Positions 1 through 7,412 are shown, numbered from the stretch's first letter. The stretch: 15,569 nt of DNA from CAZFMJ01 sp964520045 (GCA_964520045.1 CAZFMJ010000069.1:1-15569), one strand, 5' to 3'. Translations and numbers: made by a program. The notes: a model not told the origin generated them from the letters alone.

Positions 1-31
1 GGAAAACCGATTGTTTTTCGACTGAGAATAG

Positions 32-205
32 CATTTTCTTCCAGCGGAACTTCAGATTAAAGACGCAAAACTTAAAGTTACGGCTTCAATACAGGCGGAC
101 CAGTTGAGGATCGCGTCGAGATCAAAAGATGAACTGCAGGCGGCAATGGCTCTTCTTAAAGGCGGAAATTTCGGCCTTGAACTGCAGTTTGTCAATTACC
201 GGTAA
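32..205 (+). pseudogene. yajQ: 3' remnant of YajQ-family (DUF520) nucleotide-binding protein
   Basis: The reading frame ending at the TAA at 203-205 encodes the C-terminal end of a YajQ/DUF520 protein: an IKDAKLKV segment, then SRSKDELQAAMALL, and the terminal LQFVNYR that is very characteristic of the family. YajQ proteins are about 160 residues and have been linked to nucleotide or cyclic-di-GMP binding. Only about 50 family-like residues are present. Upstream the same frame hits TGA at 23-25 and TAG at 29-31, and the residues just before the IKDAKLKV segment no longer look like YajQ. Neither other frame restores the match. Either the gene is truncated, or the first 50 or so bases are a sequence-end artefact. 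The family call is secure from the C-terminus; the pseudogene label is an inference. Confidence 0.6.
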
Positions 206-210
206 CAATA

Positions 211-341
211 CAGGTCACCAAGTCACCAGTTTCCAGTCACCCATGCAGAAGTTGCAAATCATTGGTTCCCATTTGCCAAGTTTCTGATTTTATCTGATGG
301 TTTTCTATTGTCTGGTGACCTGGTGTGCTGGTGACTGGCAG
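211..341. repeat. Inverted heptamer/octamer array, locus 1 (between convergent genes)
   Basis: The left arm (211-242) is built of 7-8-nt units of the form CARGTCAC / CAGTCAC. The right arm (312-341) repeats the reverse complement as CTGGTGAC / CTGGTGTG / CTGGTGA / CTGGCAG. Perfect inverted matches include 211-220 with 313-322, 221-229 with 328-336, and 233-241 with 330-338. The spacer of about 70 nt has its own small inverted repeat (GCAAAT at 254-259, ATTTGC at 271-276). The element starts 5 nt after the yajQ stop and ends 5 nt from the stop of the convergent kinase gene. Neither side has the T-run of an intrinsic terminator. Confidence 0.75.
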
Positions 342-346
342 CCTTC

Positions 347-2884
347 TTATATCGCCTGCAGGGCCGTGTTGAATTCTGCCGGGGTATGGAACCTGTTCTG
401 CGGGTCAGGATCAAGAGCCCGCGCCAAAAGCGCGTTTATTTCTTTCGGCAGGCCGGGCACCACCGATGACGCCGGCCTGTAAATTTTATGGGTTTTCTGA
501 TAGGAAAAATTAGGCCCGGTAAAAGGCAGTTCGCCGGTTAAAACTTCATACAGGCAGATTCCCAAAGAGAATATATCTGATTCCTTTCTGGTATACCCCG
601 TATCCTGTTCCGGGGGCATATAGGCCGGGCTTCCCCCTACTTCAGTAAGCCGCGCCATTGTTTCCATGGCTTTTCTTGCTATGCCGAAATCCATAACTTT
701 TATCTGGCCGTCGTTGCAGACCATGATATTGGAAAGTTTCAGGTCGCGGTGGATTATATTTTTGGAATGGGCGTAATCAAGAGCCTCGCATATTTCAGCA
801 AAAAGCGGTTTGGCGTATTCAAGCGGCACTCTGAATTCGGTCTCCAGTTTTTTATCCAGAGAAACGCCTTCCACATATTCAAACACAAGATATAAATCGT
901 TTTCTTCTTCAAAAGCGGTGTATATTTCGGCGATATTGGGATGCTTTAACGCGGCGACGGTCCTTGCCTCGGTGAGGAAGCGGTTCTTTTCTTTTTCTTC
1001 CGCTTTTATCTCATCCCTCATTTTTTTTATCGCCACCGTGCGGCCCAGGGACTGGTCCACCGCCTCGTAAACTATTCCCATCCCGCCGTGCCCAACTTCG
1101 CGGGTTATCTGATATTTACCGGAAAGAACGCCTTCGGGAAGAACAATAGGAGCTTTTGAGTTTAAGTTTTTCGCGGAAAACGAAGCTGTCCGGGGACCGG
1201 AGAATATATGAATAAGCCCCACGCCTATCAGTATGCCGCCGCTTACGGTAAAAATAAGGAGTATTATAAATCTGCGGGCAGGATTTTCCCGCTCGGATCC
1301 TTCTTCGCTTTCTGCATAATCAGCGGATTGTTTTTCTTTCGGAAAAGCGTCTCCCCTGTATTTAAACCCGGCTGCTTGTCCTCCGTATTGGGCTAGAGCA
1401 TCCTGAAATTTCGGCTTATATGTCCGGTCAAGCACCGCGGCCTGCTGAAAATCGTCAAGCATTTGTTTGTAATTCCCAAGTTTTTCCGAAGCCGTGCCCC
1501 TGTTAAACCAGGCGTCGGCCATGGCCGGTTCCATTTCTATCGCAAGGGTGGCGTCAATTTTAGCTTCCTGAAATTGGCCTATCTGGTTAAGCGCCCATGC
1601 CCGTATGTTCAGGGCCATGGAACTTCCCGGTTCTTTTCTAAGAGCTTCGGTGGCGTCGCGCACCGCGTCCTGATATTGTTTAAGAAAATTATATGAGGCG
1701 GCCCGTTCAATATAAGCCTGCGCATTGCCCGGATTTCTTTCTATCGCAAGGGTCGCGTATTTCACGGCCCCCTCATAATCCCCGAGGCTTAGTTTGGCGG
1801 CGGCATTATTGGCGTAAGACTGGGATTTTGAATAATCCTGCGAATTAACCATGGTGGCTGCGGCGGCCGTATGAGCGTTGTTCCCGGAATAATCCGCATT
1901 CGGGCCGGCGTCCGGCTTATCGGTTCTTGCGGGCTGCTGCCTGTCCTGCTGATATGATGATCTGGAAAAATTTTCTTTCAAAGATTTGATGGAGCGCAAA
2001 GACGTGTATGCCGGAGCGGAGCGCGAAGAATAGCGGTTCGCGTCCATAAGCATGACAAGAACGCGCGCCGATTCGTCTTCCGGGTCGATTTCAATGGCTC
2101 TGCGCATGTCTTCAAGGGCGCCCCTTCTGTTTTTTAAGGCATGTCTTGCCAATGCCCTCGCTTTCAGCGCGTCGTTGTTCCTTATATTGCGGTCATTGAG
2201 AATAGCGATGGTCGCATGCGCCTCGGCTTCATGGTAATCGTTCAGCGCGTTATAAGCTTCCGCCAATGCCGTCTGGACGGCGGAATCGGTAGGGAACTCG
2301 TCGTGGAGCTTTTTGGCCTGCTGTTTTATTTTGTTCTCATCATGGGCGTCGGTATGCTTTTTTAGGTCCAGTATGGCGTAAATAGGGCTTGTCGGGGATT
2401 TGGACCGGACGGGATCGGAGTTGGCTATTTCGGGAGGAATGTGTCCGAATCCGCCGAGCGCCGACAGAACGAGAGAGTATTCTTCTTTCGACATATTTCC
2501 CTGCGCCACTTTGCCGGGAAGCCTGTACAGCATGGAAGCCATGCGGTTGCTGTTCCTGTCCAGGAATACCTTGATGAATTCCGGTCTTGATCCGTCCATT
2601 ATTTTAAGCAGGGCGCGCGCCGACTCCTCGGGGTTCGAGGCCAGATTTTTTCTGAACGCTTTGAAATATTCCCTTTTTTCCATCACTTCGGGAGGAGGCA
2701 GACGTTTATATATTTGAGAGGGCTCGGGTTTTGTTTCTTTCTCCGGTTTATTTTCAAACTGGGCGGAGACCGGCGTTCCGTCCGGATTTAGAGGAGTATT
2801 CGGCCGGGAATCAACGCAAAGGCCTCGAACGGTAAATCCGAGGATCAATGCCAGTATAAAACTTGCGGAGCGGAATATGTGCAT
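347..2884 (-). CDS. Membrane Ser/Thr protein kinase with N-terminal TPR repeats
   Basis: This 845-residue protein has a complete Hanks-type kinase domain at its C-terminus (about 591-845): the glycine loop GHGGMG (598-603), VAIK lysine K620, glutamate E639, catalytic loop HRDLKLSN (712-719, D714 and N719), DFG at 732-734 and YMPPE at 755-759. All catalytic residues are present, so it should be active. Before it are a signal-peptide-like N-terminus (about 1-23), a first TPR block (about 200-270), a low-complexity linker, four more TPRs (about 354-488) and one membrane segment (538-562). The predicted topology puts the TPRs outside and the kinase inside. I chose the ATG at 2884 over the upstream in-frame TTG at 2941 because AGGA lies 6 nt before it, a secretion signal begins there, and a promoter overlaps the longer frame. 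Its ligand and substrates are unknown; phosphofructokinase is divergently encoded next door. Confidence 0.92.
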   Translation of the reverse strand: MHIFRSASFILALILGFTVRGLCVDSRPNTPLNPDGTPVSAQFENKPEKETKPEPSQIYKRLPPPEVMEKREYFKAFRKNLASNPEESARALLKIMDGSRPEFIKVFLDRNSNRMASMLYRLPGKVAQGNMSKEEYSLVLSALGGFGHIPPEIANSDPVRSKSPTSPIYAILDLKKHTDAHDENKIKQQAKKLHDEFPTDSAVQTALAEAYNALNDYHEAEAHATIAILNDRNIRNNDALKARALARHALKNRRGALEDMRRAIEIDPEDESARVLVMLMDANRYSSRSAPAYTSLRSIKSLKENFSRSSYQQDRQQPARTDKPDAGPNADYSGNNAHTAAAATMVNSQDYSKSQSYANNAAAKLSLGDYEGAVKYATLAIERNPGNAQAYIERAASYNFLKQYQDAVRDATEALRKEPGSSMALNIRAWALNQIGQFQEAKIDATLAIEMEPAMADAWFNRGTASEKLGNYKQMLDDFQQAAVLDRTYKPKFQDALAQYGGQAAGFKYRGDAFPKEKQSADYAESEEGSERENPARRFIILLIFTVSGGILIGVGLIHIFSGPRTASFSAKNLNSKAPIVLPEGVLSGKYQITREVGHGGMGIVYEAVDQSLGRTVAIKKMRDEIKAEEKEKNRFLTEARTVAALKHPNIAEIYTAFEEENDLYLVFEYVEGVSLDKKLETEFRVPLEYAKPLFAEICEALDYAHSKNIIHRDLKLSNIMVCNDGQIKVMDFGIARKAMETMARLTEVGGSPAYMPPEQDTGYTRKESDIFSLGICLYEVLTGELPFTGPNFSYQKTHKIYRPASSVVPGLPKEINALLARALDPDPQNRFHTPAEFNTALQAI

Positions 2885-2905
2885 ATAGTATCCTGCGTCT
2901 ACTAT

Positions 2906-2934
2906 ATTATTAGCAATAGAGAACCGATAGTCAA
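2906..2934 (-). promoter_or_regulatory. Sigma70-type promoter for the kinase gene
   Basis: On the minus strand TTGACT (2934-2929) is followed by a 17-nt spacer and AATAAT (2911-2906); each hexamer matches the sigma70 consensus at 5 of 6 positions. Transcription would start near 2899, leaving a leader of about 15 nt that contains the AGGA ribosome site for the ATG at 2884. Confidence 0.55.
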
Positions 2935-3036
2935 GGGCCAAAGGTCCCGTAATAAAATAGTAAATTAGGGCAATGAATTTTCTCCCTGTTAATTTTTGTA
3001 GAATTTATCATGCGGTTTTGTTTCCAGGGGGGTATT

Positions 3037-4158
3037 ATGAAAAACCGGACGACGGGTAAAATTAAAAAAATCGCGATCAACACGGGAGGGGGGGATGCCC
3101 CGGGCCTTAACGCCGTCATAAGAGCGACGGTTATTTCCGCCTTGAACAGAGGCTGGGAATGCGTCGGCATAAGGCACGGCTATAACGGCATTATGCTTCC
3201 GGAAAATTACCCCGAAGGGGACGGCCTTATCCCGCTGACCCGCAAATCCGTCAGCGGAATCACTCATCTCGGAGGCACCATACTCGGGACCACGAATAGA
3301 GGAAATCCGCTTAAATATCCCGTCAAAGGTCCCGGCGGCAAACTTTATGAAAAGGACCGTTCGGACGAGATAGTGTCGGCTTTCAAAAAGAACAATATCG
3401 ACGCATTGGTCGCCATAGGCGGGGACGGGTCTTTGACCATCGCCAATGTGCTTTCCGAGAAAGGCATACGGACGGTAGGTGTGCCCAAGACCATAGACAA
3501 TGATCTGGATAAAACGGTTATAACTTTCGGATTTGACACTGCTGTTTCCTTTGCCACCGAATGCATCGACAGACTGCATTCCACGGCCGAGGCGCACGGC
3601 CGCATTATGATAGTTGAGGTTATGGGCCGTTATGCCGGCTGGATAGCGCTGAATGTCGGAGTTTCCGGGAGCGCGGATGCCATATTGATACCGGAGATAC
3701 CTTATGACATCGCCAAGGTGGCGCAGGCGCTTAAACTTAGGGAGCAAAGAGGCAAGCATTACGGGATCGTGGTTGTGGCCGAAGGCGCCAGGCCCAAAGG
3801 CGGCGAGGTTTCCGTTCTGAGCCGTGAGATAGGCAGGGCGGAAAAGCTCGGAGGGGCCGGAGAGCGCACGGCCGTTGAATTGGGAAAACTCACGGGTAAA
3901 GAATGCAGAACGGTGGTGCTCGGACACTTGCTGCGCGGCGGCCGTCCCACCACTTTTGACCGGCTTATTTCGCTCAGGTTCGGCGCGGCCGCGGTCCGCG
4001 CTCTGGAAGAGGGAAAGTCCGGCGTTATGGTGGCCCTTGATCCGCCTGCGGTGCGCTATGTTCCGCTCAAACAGGCGACCAGCCGCATGAAGACGGTTCC
4101 GCTTGACTGCGACACAATACGCACCGCCAGAGATTTAGGCATCAGTTTCGGGGACTAA
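3037..4158 (+). CDS. pfkA: 6-phosphofructokinase (ATP/PPi mixed-type, group III)
   Basis: This 373-residue enzyme phosphorylates fructose 6-phosphate in glycolysis. It has the GGGDAPGLNAVIR nucleotide loop (17-29), GGDGS (128-132), PKTIDND (150-156, with D154 as the likely catalytic base), the MGR motif (196-198) and GHLLRGGRPT near 296-305. Glycine G131 at the E. coli 104 position is typical of ATP-dependent enzymes, whereas lysine K151 at the 124 position is typical of PPi-dependent ones. This G/K pair is known from group III (mixed) PFKs such as actinobacterial ATP-PFKs, so ATP is the likelier donor. The start is the ATG at 3037, with AGGGGGG a few bases upstream; the in-frame ATG at 3010 adds nine residues outside the family. 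The gene is divergent from the kinase gene. Confidence 0.93.
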   Translation: MKNRTTGKIKKIAINTGGGDAPGLNAVIRATVISALNRGWECVGIRHGYNGIMLPENYPEGDGLIPLTRKSVSGITHLGGTILGTTNRGNPLKYPVKGPGGKLYEKDRSDEIVSAFKKNNIDALVAIGGDGSLTIANVLSEKGIRTVGVPKTIDNDLDKTVITFGFDTAVSFATECIDRLHSTAEAHGRIMIVEVMGRYAGWIALNVGVSGSADAILIPEIPYDIAKVAQALKLREQRGKHYGIVVVAEGARPKGGEVSVLSREIGRAEKLGGAGERTAVELGKLTGKECRTVVLGHLLRGGRPTTFDRLISLRFGAAAVRALEEGKSGVMVALDPPAVRYVPLKQATSRMKTVPLDCDTIRTARDLGISFGD

Positions 4159-4168
4159 CAGACTCAAT

Positions 4169-4197
4169 TTGGTTTTTATCCGCATGTTAACTATAAT
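4169..4197 (+). promoter_or_regulatory. Putative promoter for the [2Fe-2S] protein gene
   Basis: A perfect TATAAT (4192-4197) lies 17 nt downstream of TTGGTT (4169-4174), which matches only the TTG half of a -35 box. Transcription would begin near 4204, just before the ATG at 4216. No terminator is visible between the pfkA stop and this site, so read-through from pfkA is also possible. Confidence 0.45.
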
Positions 4198-4215
4198 GTC
4201 TTAGGGTATTTCCTG

Positions 4216-4719
4216 ATGAAAAATAATAAGTTAAGCGTAGACAAAGACGGATATATGAAGGTTGAGCTGATGCTAAACAGCCGGCCTGTTGCATGGCATA
4301 TCCGTCCCGGCGACTATCTTATCGATATACTAAGGAAAAAGGGCTGTAAGGGAGTTAAAAAGGGATGCGAAACGGGAGATTGCGGAACCTGCGCTGTTTT
4401 GCTGGACGGCATCCCTGTTCTTTCCTGTCTTATGCTCGCCGCGCAGGCGCATGGCAGGAGTATAATAACCATAGAGGGTCTAGGCAGTCCCCTGAAACCC
4501 CATGCGCTTCAGCGGGCTTTTGCCGAAACAGGAGCCGTGCAGTGCGGATTTTGCACCCCGGGCATGATAATCGCGGCCAAAGGGCTTTTGGATGAAAACC
4601 CCGAGCCGGATGAAGACGAAATACGGCATGCGCTGGACGGCAATTTATGCAGATGCACCGGATATGTCAAGCCGGTTGAAGCCGTTAAGTTAGCCGCAGG
4701 CAGAATGACAAGAAAGTAG
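4216..4719 (+). CDS. (2Fe-2S)-binding protein, molybdenum-hydroxylase small-subunit type (CoxS/XdhC-like)
   Basis: This 167-residue protein matches the small iron-sulfur subunit of xanthine dehydrogenase and CO dehydrogenase. The plant-type ferredoxin half has C51, C56, C59 and C71 (CETGDCGTC, then LSC). The helical half binds the second cluster through C110 and C113 (QCGFC) and C145 and C147 (LCRC). All eight ligands are intact and the length is normal. In known enzymes this subunit carries electrons from the molybdopterin subunit to a FAD subunit, but neither partner is encoded in the window, so its substrate cannot be inferred. The start is uncertain: family similarity begins at the internal ATG at 4255 (residue 14), while the ATG at 4216 has a weak AGGG upstream. 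The stop codon touches repeat locus 2. Confidence 0.9.
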   Translation: MKNNKLSVDKDGYMKVELMLNSRPVAWHIRPGDYLIDILRKKGCKGVKKGCETGDCGTCAVLLDGIPVLSCLMLAAQAHGRSIITIEGLGSPLKPHALQRAFAETGAVQCGFCTPGMIIAAKGLLDENPEPDEDEIRHALDGNLCRCTGYVKPVEAVKLAAGRMTRK

Positions 4720-4840
4720 TAAGTGGTAAAATTTAAGTTGTAAGCAAGCAAACAGAATACGGATACAAGGGTGTAGTAGTGGGGAGATTGACGGAGTATT
4801 CTTTATACTTACCGCTTACAACTTATCGCTTATAACTTTA
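4719..4840. repeat. Inverted heptamer array, locus 2
   Basis: The left arm is four consecutive 7-nt units at 4719-4746, of the type GTAAGTG and GTAAGCA. The right arm is five units at 4806-4840 on the opposite strand, of the type GTAAGCG and ATAAGTT. Within them is a perfect 12-nt inverted repeat, TAAGTTGTAAGC (4734-4745), with its complement at 4814-4825. The right arm alternates two heptamer versions, giving a 14-nt super-period. The left arm begins on the last base of the upstream stop codon and the right arm ends 2 nt before the radA ATG. The spacer (4747-4805) shows no clear structure. Confidence 0.8.
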
Positions 4841-4842
4841 TT
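4831..4842 (+). promoter_or_regulatory. Putative -10 box for a leaderless radA transcript
   Basis: TATAAC (4831-4836) lies 6 nt before the radA ATG, within the right arm of repeat locus 2. No purine-rich ribosome site precedes the ATG. If the box is used, transcription starts at or next to the A of the ATG. No good -35 box is seen at 16-18 nt. Confidence 0.35.
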
Positions 4843-6249
4843 ATGAAACAAAAATCGCTGTTCAGATGCCAGGAGTGCGGTTTTTCTTCCGCTAAATGGA
4901 TGGGGCAGTGTTCCGACTGCGGAAAATGGAATACCCTTGTTGAGGAAGCCGTTTTAATGCCTGTCAAAGGGCAGGGAAAATCAAGGTCATTCACCGAATT
5001 TTCGTCTGAAATAAGTCTTCTTTCGGATGAAAGCGCCGCGGAGAATGCCAGAAGACCTACCGGCATAGGCGAATTTGACCGGCTTTTGGCCGGAGGTCTT
5101 GTCCCGGGCCAGGTTGTGCTTCTTGCGGGGCCTCCCGGCATAGGGAAATCCACCATAATGCTTCAGGCCGCGGCGGGGATGGCCGGAGCCGCGGATGCCG
5201 GAAAGATTTTATATGTATCGGGAGAAGAGTCTCCCGAGCAGGTGCGGTCGAGGGCGGGCAGGCTTGGTATAAAATCCGGGAACATTTATCTTGTTTCCGA
5301 GACAAATCTTGCTAAAATAATAGAGGCTTTCAATAAAATTAAACCTTCGGTCGTGGTGCTGGATTCAATACAGACCGTTTTTCATCCTGAGTATTACGGA
5401 AGCCCAGGTTCCGTGGGGCAGGTAAGGGAATGTTCCTCCGAATTACTGAGGGTGTGCAAATCCGCAGGAGCGATAGCTTTTATATTGGGACATGTGACCA
5501 AGGAAGGCAGTCTTGCGGGGCCCAAAGTGCTGGAGCATATAGTTGACACGGTTTTATATTTTGACACCGAGAAAAACAATGTGCTCAGGATTTTAAGGGC
5601 GTATAAGAACAGGTTCGGCTCTACGTCTGAAGTCGGTATATTTGAGATGGGAGAAAAGGGCCTTTCCGGCGTCGACGACGCCGGCGCCTTTTTCGCGGGG
5701 GTTGACAGGGACAAACCCGCGGCAGGCAGGGCTTTTTCCATAGTTATGGAAGGTACGCGTCCTCTTCTTGCCGAACTGCAGGCGCTGGTGTCTCCCACCC
5801 GGTATCCGTTTCCCCGGCGAATGGCTACCGGAGTGGATCTTAACCGCATGCAGATTATGATCGCGGCGCTGGAAAAGCATGTTAAACTCAGGCTTGAAAA
5901 TGCCGATGTTTTTGTAAATATCGCGGGCGGCATCAAATTCAAAGACCCGGCAATGGATTTGGCTCTTTGCGCCGCCGTTATAAGCTCTGCGAGGGAAGCG
6001 GCTCTTCCCGCCGATGCGGTATTTATAGGGGAAGCCGGAATTCTGGGACAGGCGGCCCGCACCGCATGGATGGCGCAGAGGCTCAAAGAGGCCGAAAGAC
6101 TTGGGTTTAAAAAGGCGTTTGCGCCGGCTCTCCCGTCAAAGGAGATGCCGCGCCTGAAATCGCTTAAAATAATTGAGGTCAATGATCTGGAATGTTTGTC
6201 TGCATTTATAAGAGATGGTAAACGGGAGATGGAAGACGGTAGACGGTAA
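4843..6249 (+). CDS. radA: DNA repair protein RadA (Sms)
   Basis: This 468-residue protein is a complete RadA, the RecA-like ATPase that promotes branch migration during recombinational repair. It shows the N-terminal C4 zinc finger (C9, C12, C23, C26), Walker A GPPGIGKST (96-104), a Walker B-like strand ending VVLDSIQT (171-178), the RadA signature KNRFG (255-259), and a Lon-protease-like C-terminal domain from about 290. It heads the block radA, yacL-like, ispDF, lipoprotein, cysS. The ATG at 4843 is the natural start because the zinc finger follows at once, but it has no Shine-Dalgarno sequence. The last dozen residues (from about 457) are encoded by the left arm of heptamer locus 3, and the TAA lies inside a 12-nt inverted repeat; this charged tail is probably not part of the ancestral fold. 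Confidence 0.96.
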   Translation: MKQKSLFRCQECGFSSAKWMGQCSDCGKWNTLVEEAVLMPVKGQGKSRSFTEFSSEISLLSDESAAENARRPTGIGEFDRLLAGGLVPGQVVLLAGPPGIGKSTIMLQAAAGMAGAADAGKILYVSGEESPEQVRSRAGRLGIKSGNIYLVSETNLAKIIEAFNKIKPSVVVLDSIQTVFHPEYYGSPGSVGQVRECSSELLRVCKSAGAIAFILGHVTKEGSLAGPKVLEHIVDTVLYFDTEKNNVLRILRAYKNRFGSTSEVGIFEMGEKGLSGVDDAGAFFAGVDRDKPAAGRAFSIVMEGTRPLLAELQALVSPTRYPFPRRMATGVDLNRMQIMIAALEKHVKLRLENADVFVNIAGGIKFKDPAMDLALCAAVISSAREAALPADAVFIGEAGILGQAARTAWMAQRLKEAERLGFKKAFAPALPSKEMPRLKSLKIIEVNDLECLSAFIRDGKREMEDGRR

Positions 6250-6384
6250 AGGTGGGAGGGAAAAAGAATTAAGAAGCTGCTGGCTGGCCGACAGGTTATC
6301 GGGTAATTATTTGTGGAAACGGCAGATGGAAAACGGAAAAGAAGGTTTGTTTTACCTTCTACCATTTACCGTTTACCGTCTACT
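6217..6384. repeat. Inverted heptamer array, locus 3 (overlaps radA 3' end)
   Basis: The left arm is about six 7-nt units from 6217 to 6258, such as GGTAAAC and GGTAGAC. A same-orientation set (GGCAGAT, GGAAAAC, GGAAAAG) lies at 6321-6341. The right arm is five reverse-complement units at 6350-6384, such as GTTTACC and TTCTACC. GTAGACGGTAAA at 6239-6250 pairs perfectly with 6372-6383. A tighter hairpin is possible between AGAAGGT (6340-6346) and ACCTTCT (6354-6360). The radA stop (6247-6249) is inside the left arm, and the right arm ends about 13 nt before the SD of the next gene. Confidence 0.8.
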
Positions 6385-6407
6385 CTTGAAAAAACAACGG
6401 AGGAAAT

Positions 6408-7412
6408 ATGCTGGTTTGGACGTTTAGAATAATAGCGGTGGCGGGTTTGCCCGTGCTTACTTACTACCAGATTTCAAGCGACTGGAGAGGAATAGCCGCC
6501 GGGGCGGCGGCGGGAGTAACGCTGGTTTTAATGGAGTTCTTGCTTGAAAGCATAAGTCTTATGACTATAATAATCGGAATAGTAGGCGCCATATTCGGCG
6601 TGCTTTTGGCTAAGCTTCTTGAATACGCCGTTGTTCAGATTGATGTTGTTTTTTTGACCGTGATTTGGACGAAGTATTCTCTGCTGTTCAGGTTTTCGCT
6701 TGCGCTTTTGGGGGTTATGATAGCGATAAGAAAGGCGCCCGAGCTCGAGGAACTTGATCAGGATATTTCTTCCCTGGGAAAAAGGCAGGGCAAAAATATA
6801 AAAATACTCGACACCAGCGCCATAGTCGACGGAAGGATAATAGATATATGCGATACTAAGTTCATTTCGGGGATGCTGGTGGTGCCGAGGTTCGTGCTAA
6901 ATGAACTGCATGCTCTTGCCGACTGTCCCGATTCCCTGAAACGCGCAAGGGGAAGAAGAGGGCTTGATATATTGGCCCGTCTGCAGGAGTCAAAAGAATT
7001 CCCCCTGAAAGTGATGGACAGGGACGTTCAGGAAATTCAGGATGTGGACGCTAAAGTGATAAGAATAGCCAAAGAGCTCGGCGCTTTTGTGATAACCACT
7101 GATTTTAATATGAACAAAATGGCGGTTTTGGAGGGAGTGCCGGTTTTGAATATAAACGATCTTGCCGCGGCGTTGAAGCCCATAGTTCTGCCGGGCGAAA
7201 CGATGTCCATTTTTGTGATGAAGGAAGGAAGGGAAAAAGATCAGGGCATAGGATATCTGGATGACGGCACCATGGTGGTTGTCGAAGAAGGAAGAAAGCT
7301 CATAGGGAAAAAAATAGAAGTTTCCGTGCATTCCATACTGCAGACTTCCGCGGGAAGGATGATTTTTGCAAAATTCAAAGCCGATAAAAGCCATGAACCA
7401 GAGCGCGAGTAA
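6408..7412 (+). CDS. PIN/TRAM-domain integral membrane protein, YacL-like
   Basis: This 334-residue protein resembles Bacillus YacL. The first 107 or so residues hold about four membrane segments (roughly 4-20, 28-46, 50-72 and 80-107). A PIN nuclease-fold domain follows at about 131-255, with the expected acidic residues: D135 in ILDTSAIVDGR, E166 in VLNEL, D214 in QDVDAK and D232 in TTDFN. A TRAM domain (about 262-325), an RNA-binding fold, ends the protein. This suggests a membrane-anchored RNA-processing enzyme facing the cytoplasm, but family function is not well established. CGGAGG ends about 4 nt before the ATG, a good ribosome site. Its place between radA and ispD-ispF is the same as yacL in Bacillus, except that disA is missing. 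Confidence 0.9.
   Translation: MLVWTFRIIAVAGLPVLTYYQISSDWRGIAAGAAAGVTLVLMEFLLESISLMTIIIGIVGAIFGVLLAKLLEYAVVQIDVVFLTVIWTKYSLLFRFSLALLGVMIAIRKAPELEELDQDISSLGKRQGKNIKILDTSAIVDGRIIDICDTKFISGMLVVPRFVLNELHALADCPDSLKRARGRRGLDILARLQESKEFPLKVMDRDVQEIQDVDAKVIRIAKELGAFVITTDFNMNKMAVLEGVPVLNINDLAAALKPIVLPGETMSIFVMKEGREKDQGIGYLDDGTMVVVEEGRKLIGKKIEVSVHSILQTSAGRMIFAKFKADKSHEPERE

Noticed and set aside
2885..2941. TTG at 2941 as the kinase start
   Set aside because: It has no ribosome site, the extra residues spoil the signal peptide, and the -35 box TTGACT lies within this stretch.
2989..3927. 312-codon open frame on the minus strand opposite pfkA
   Set aside because: It is antisense to a gene with complete PFK motifs and a strong SD. 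Its product has no recognisable domain, so it is a shadow frame.
5394..6365. 323-codon open frame on the minus strand opposite radA
   Set aside because: It mirrors the RadA coding frame and shows no motif. It also runs through both arms of repeat locus 3.
211..6384. Heptamer arrays as a CRISPR array
   Set aside because: The units are about 7 nt, directly adjacent, degenerate, and inverted across a spacer; there is no 25-40 nt direct repeat, no regular spacers and no cas gene.
4719..6384. Heptamer loci as ordinary rho-independent terminators
   Set aside because: Loops of about 70-120 nt and the lack of a T-run after the stems do not fit; loci 2 and 3 also lie between co-directional genes of a likely common block.
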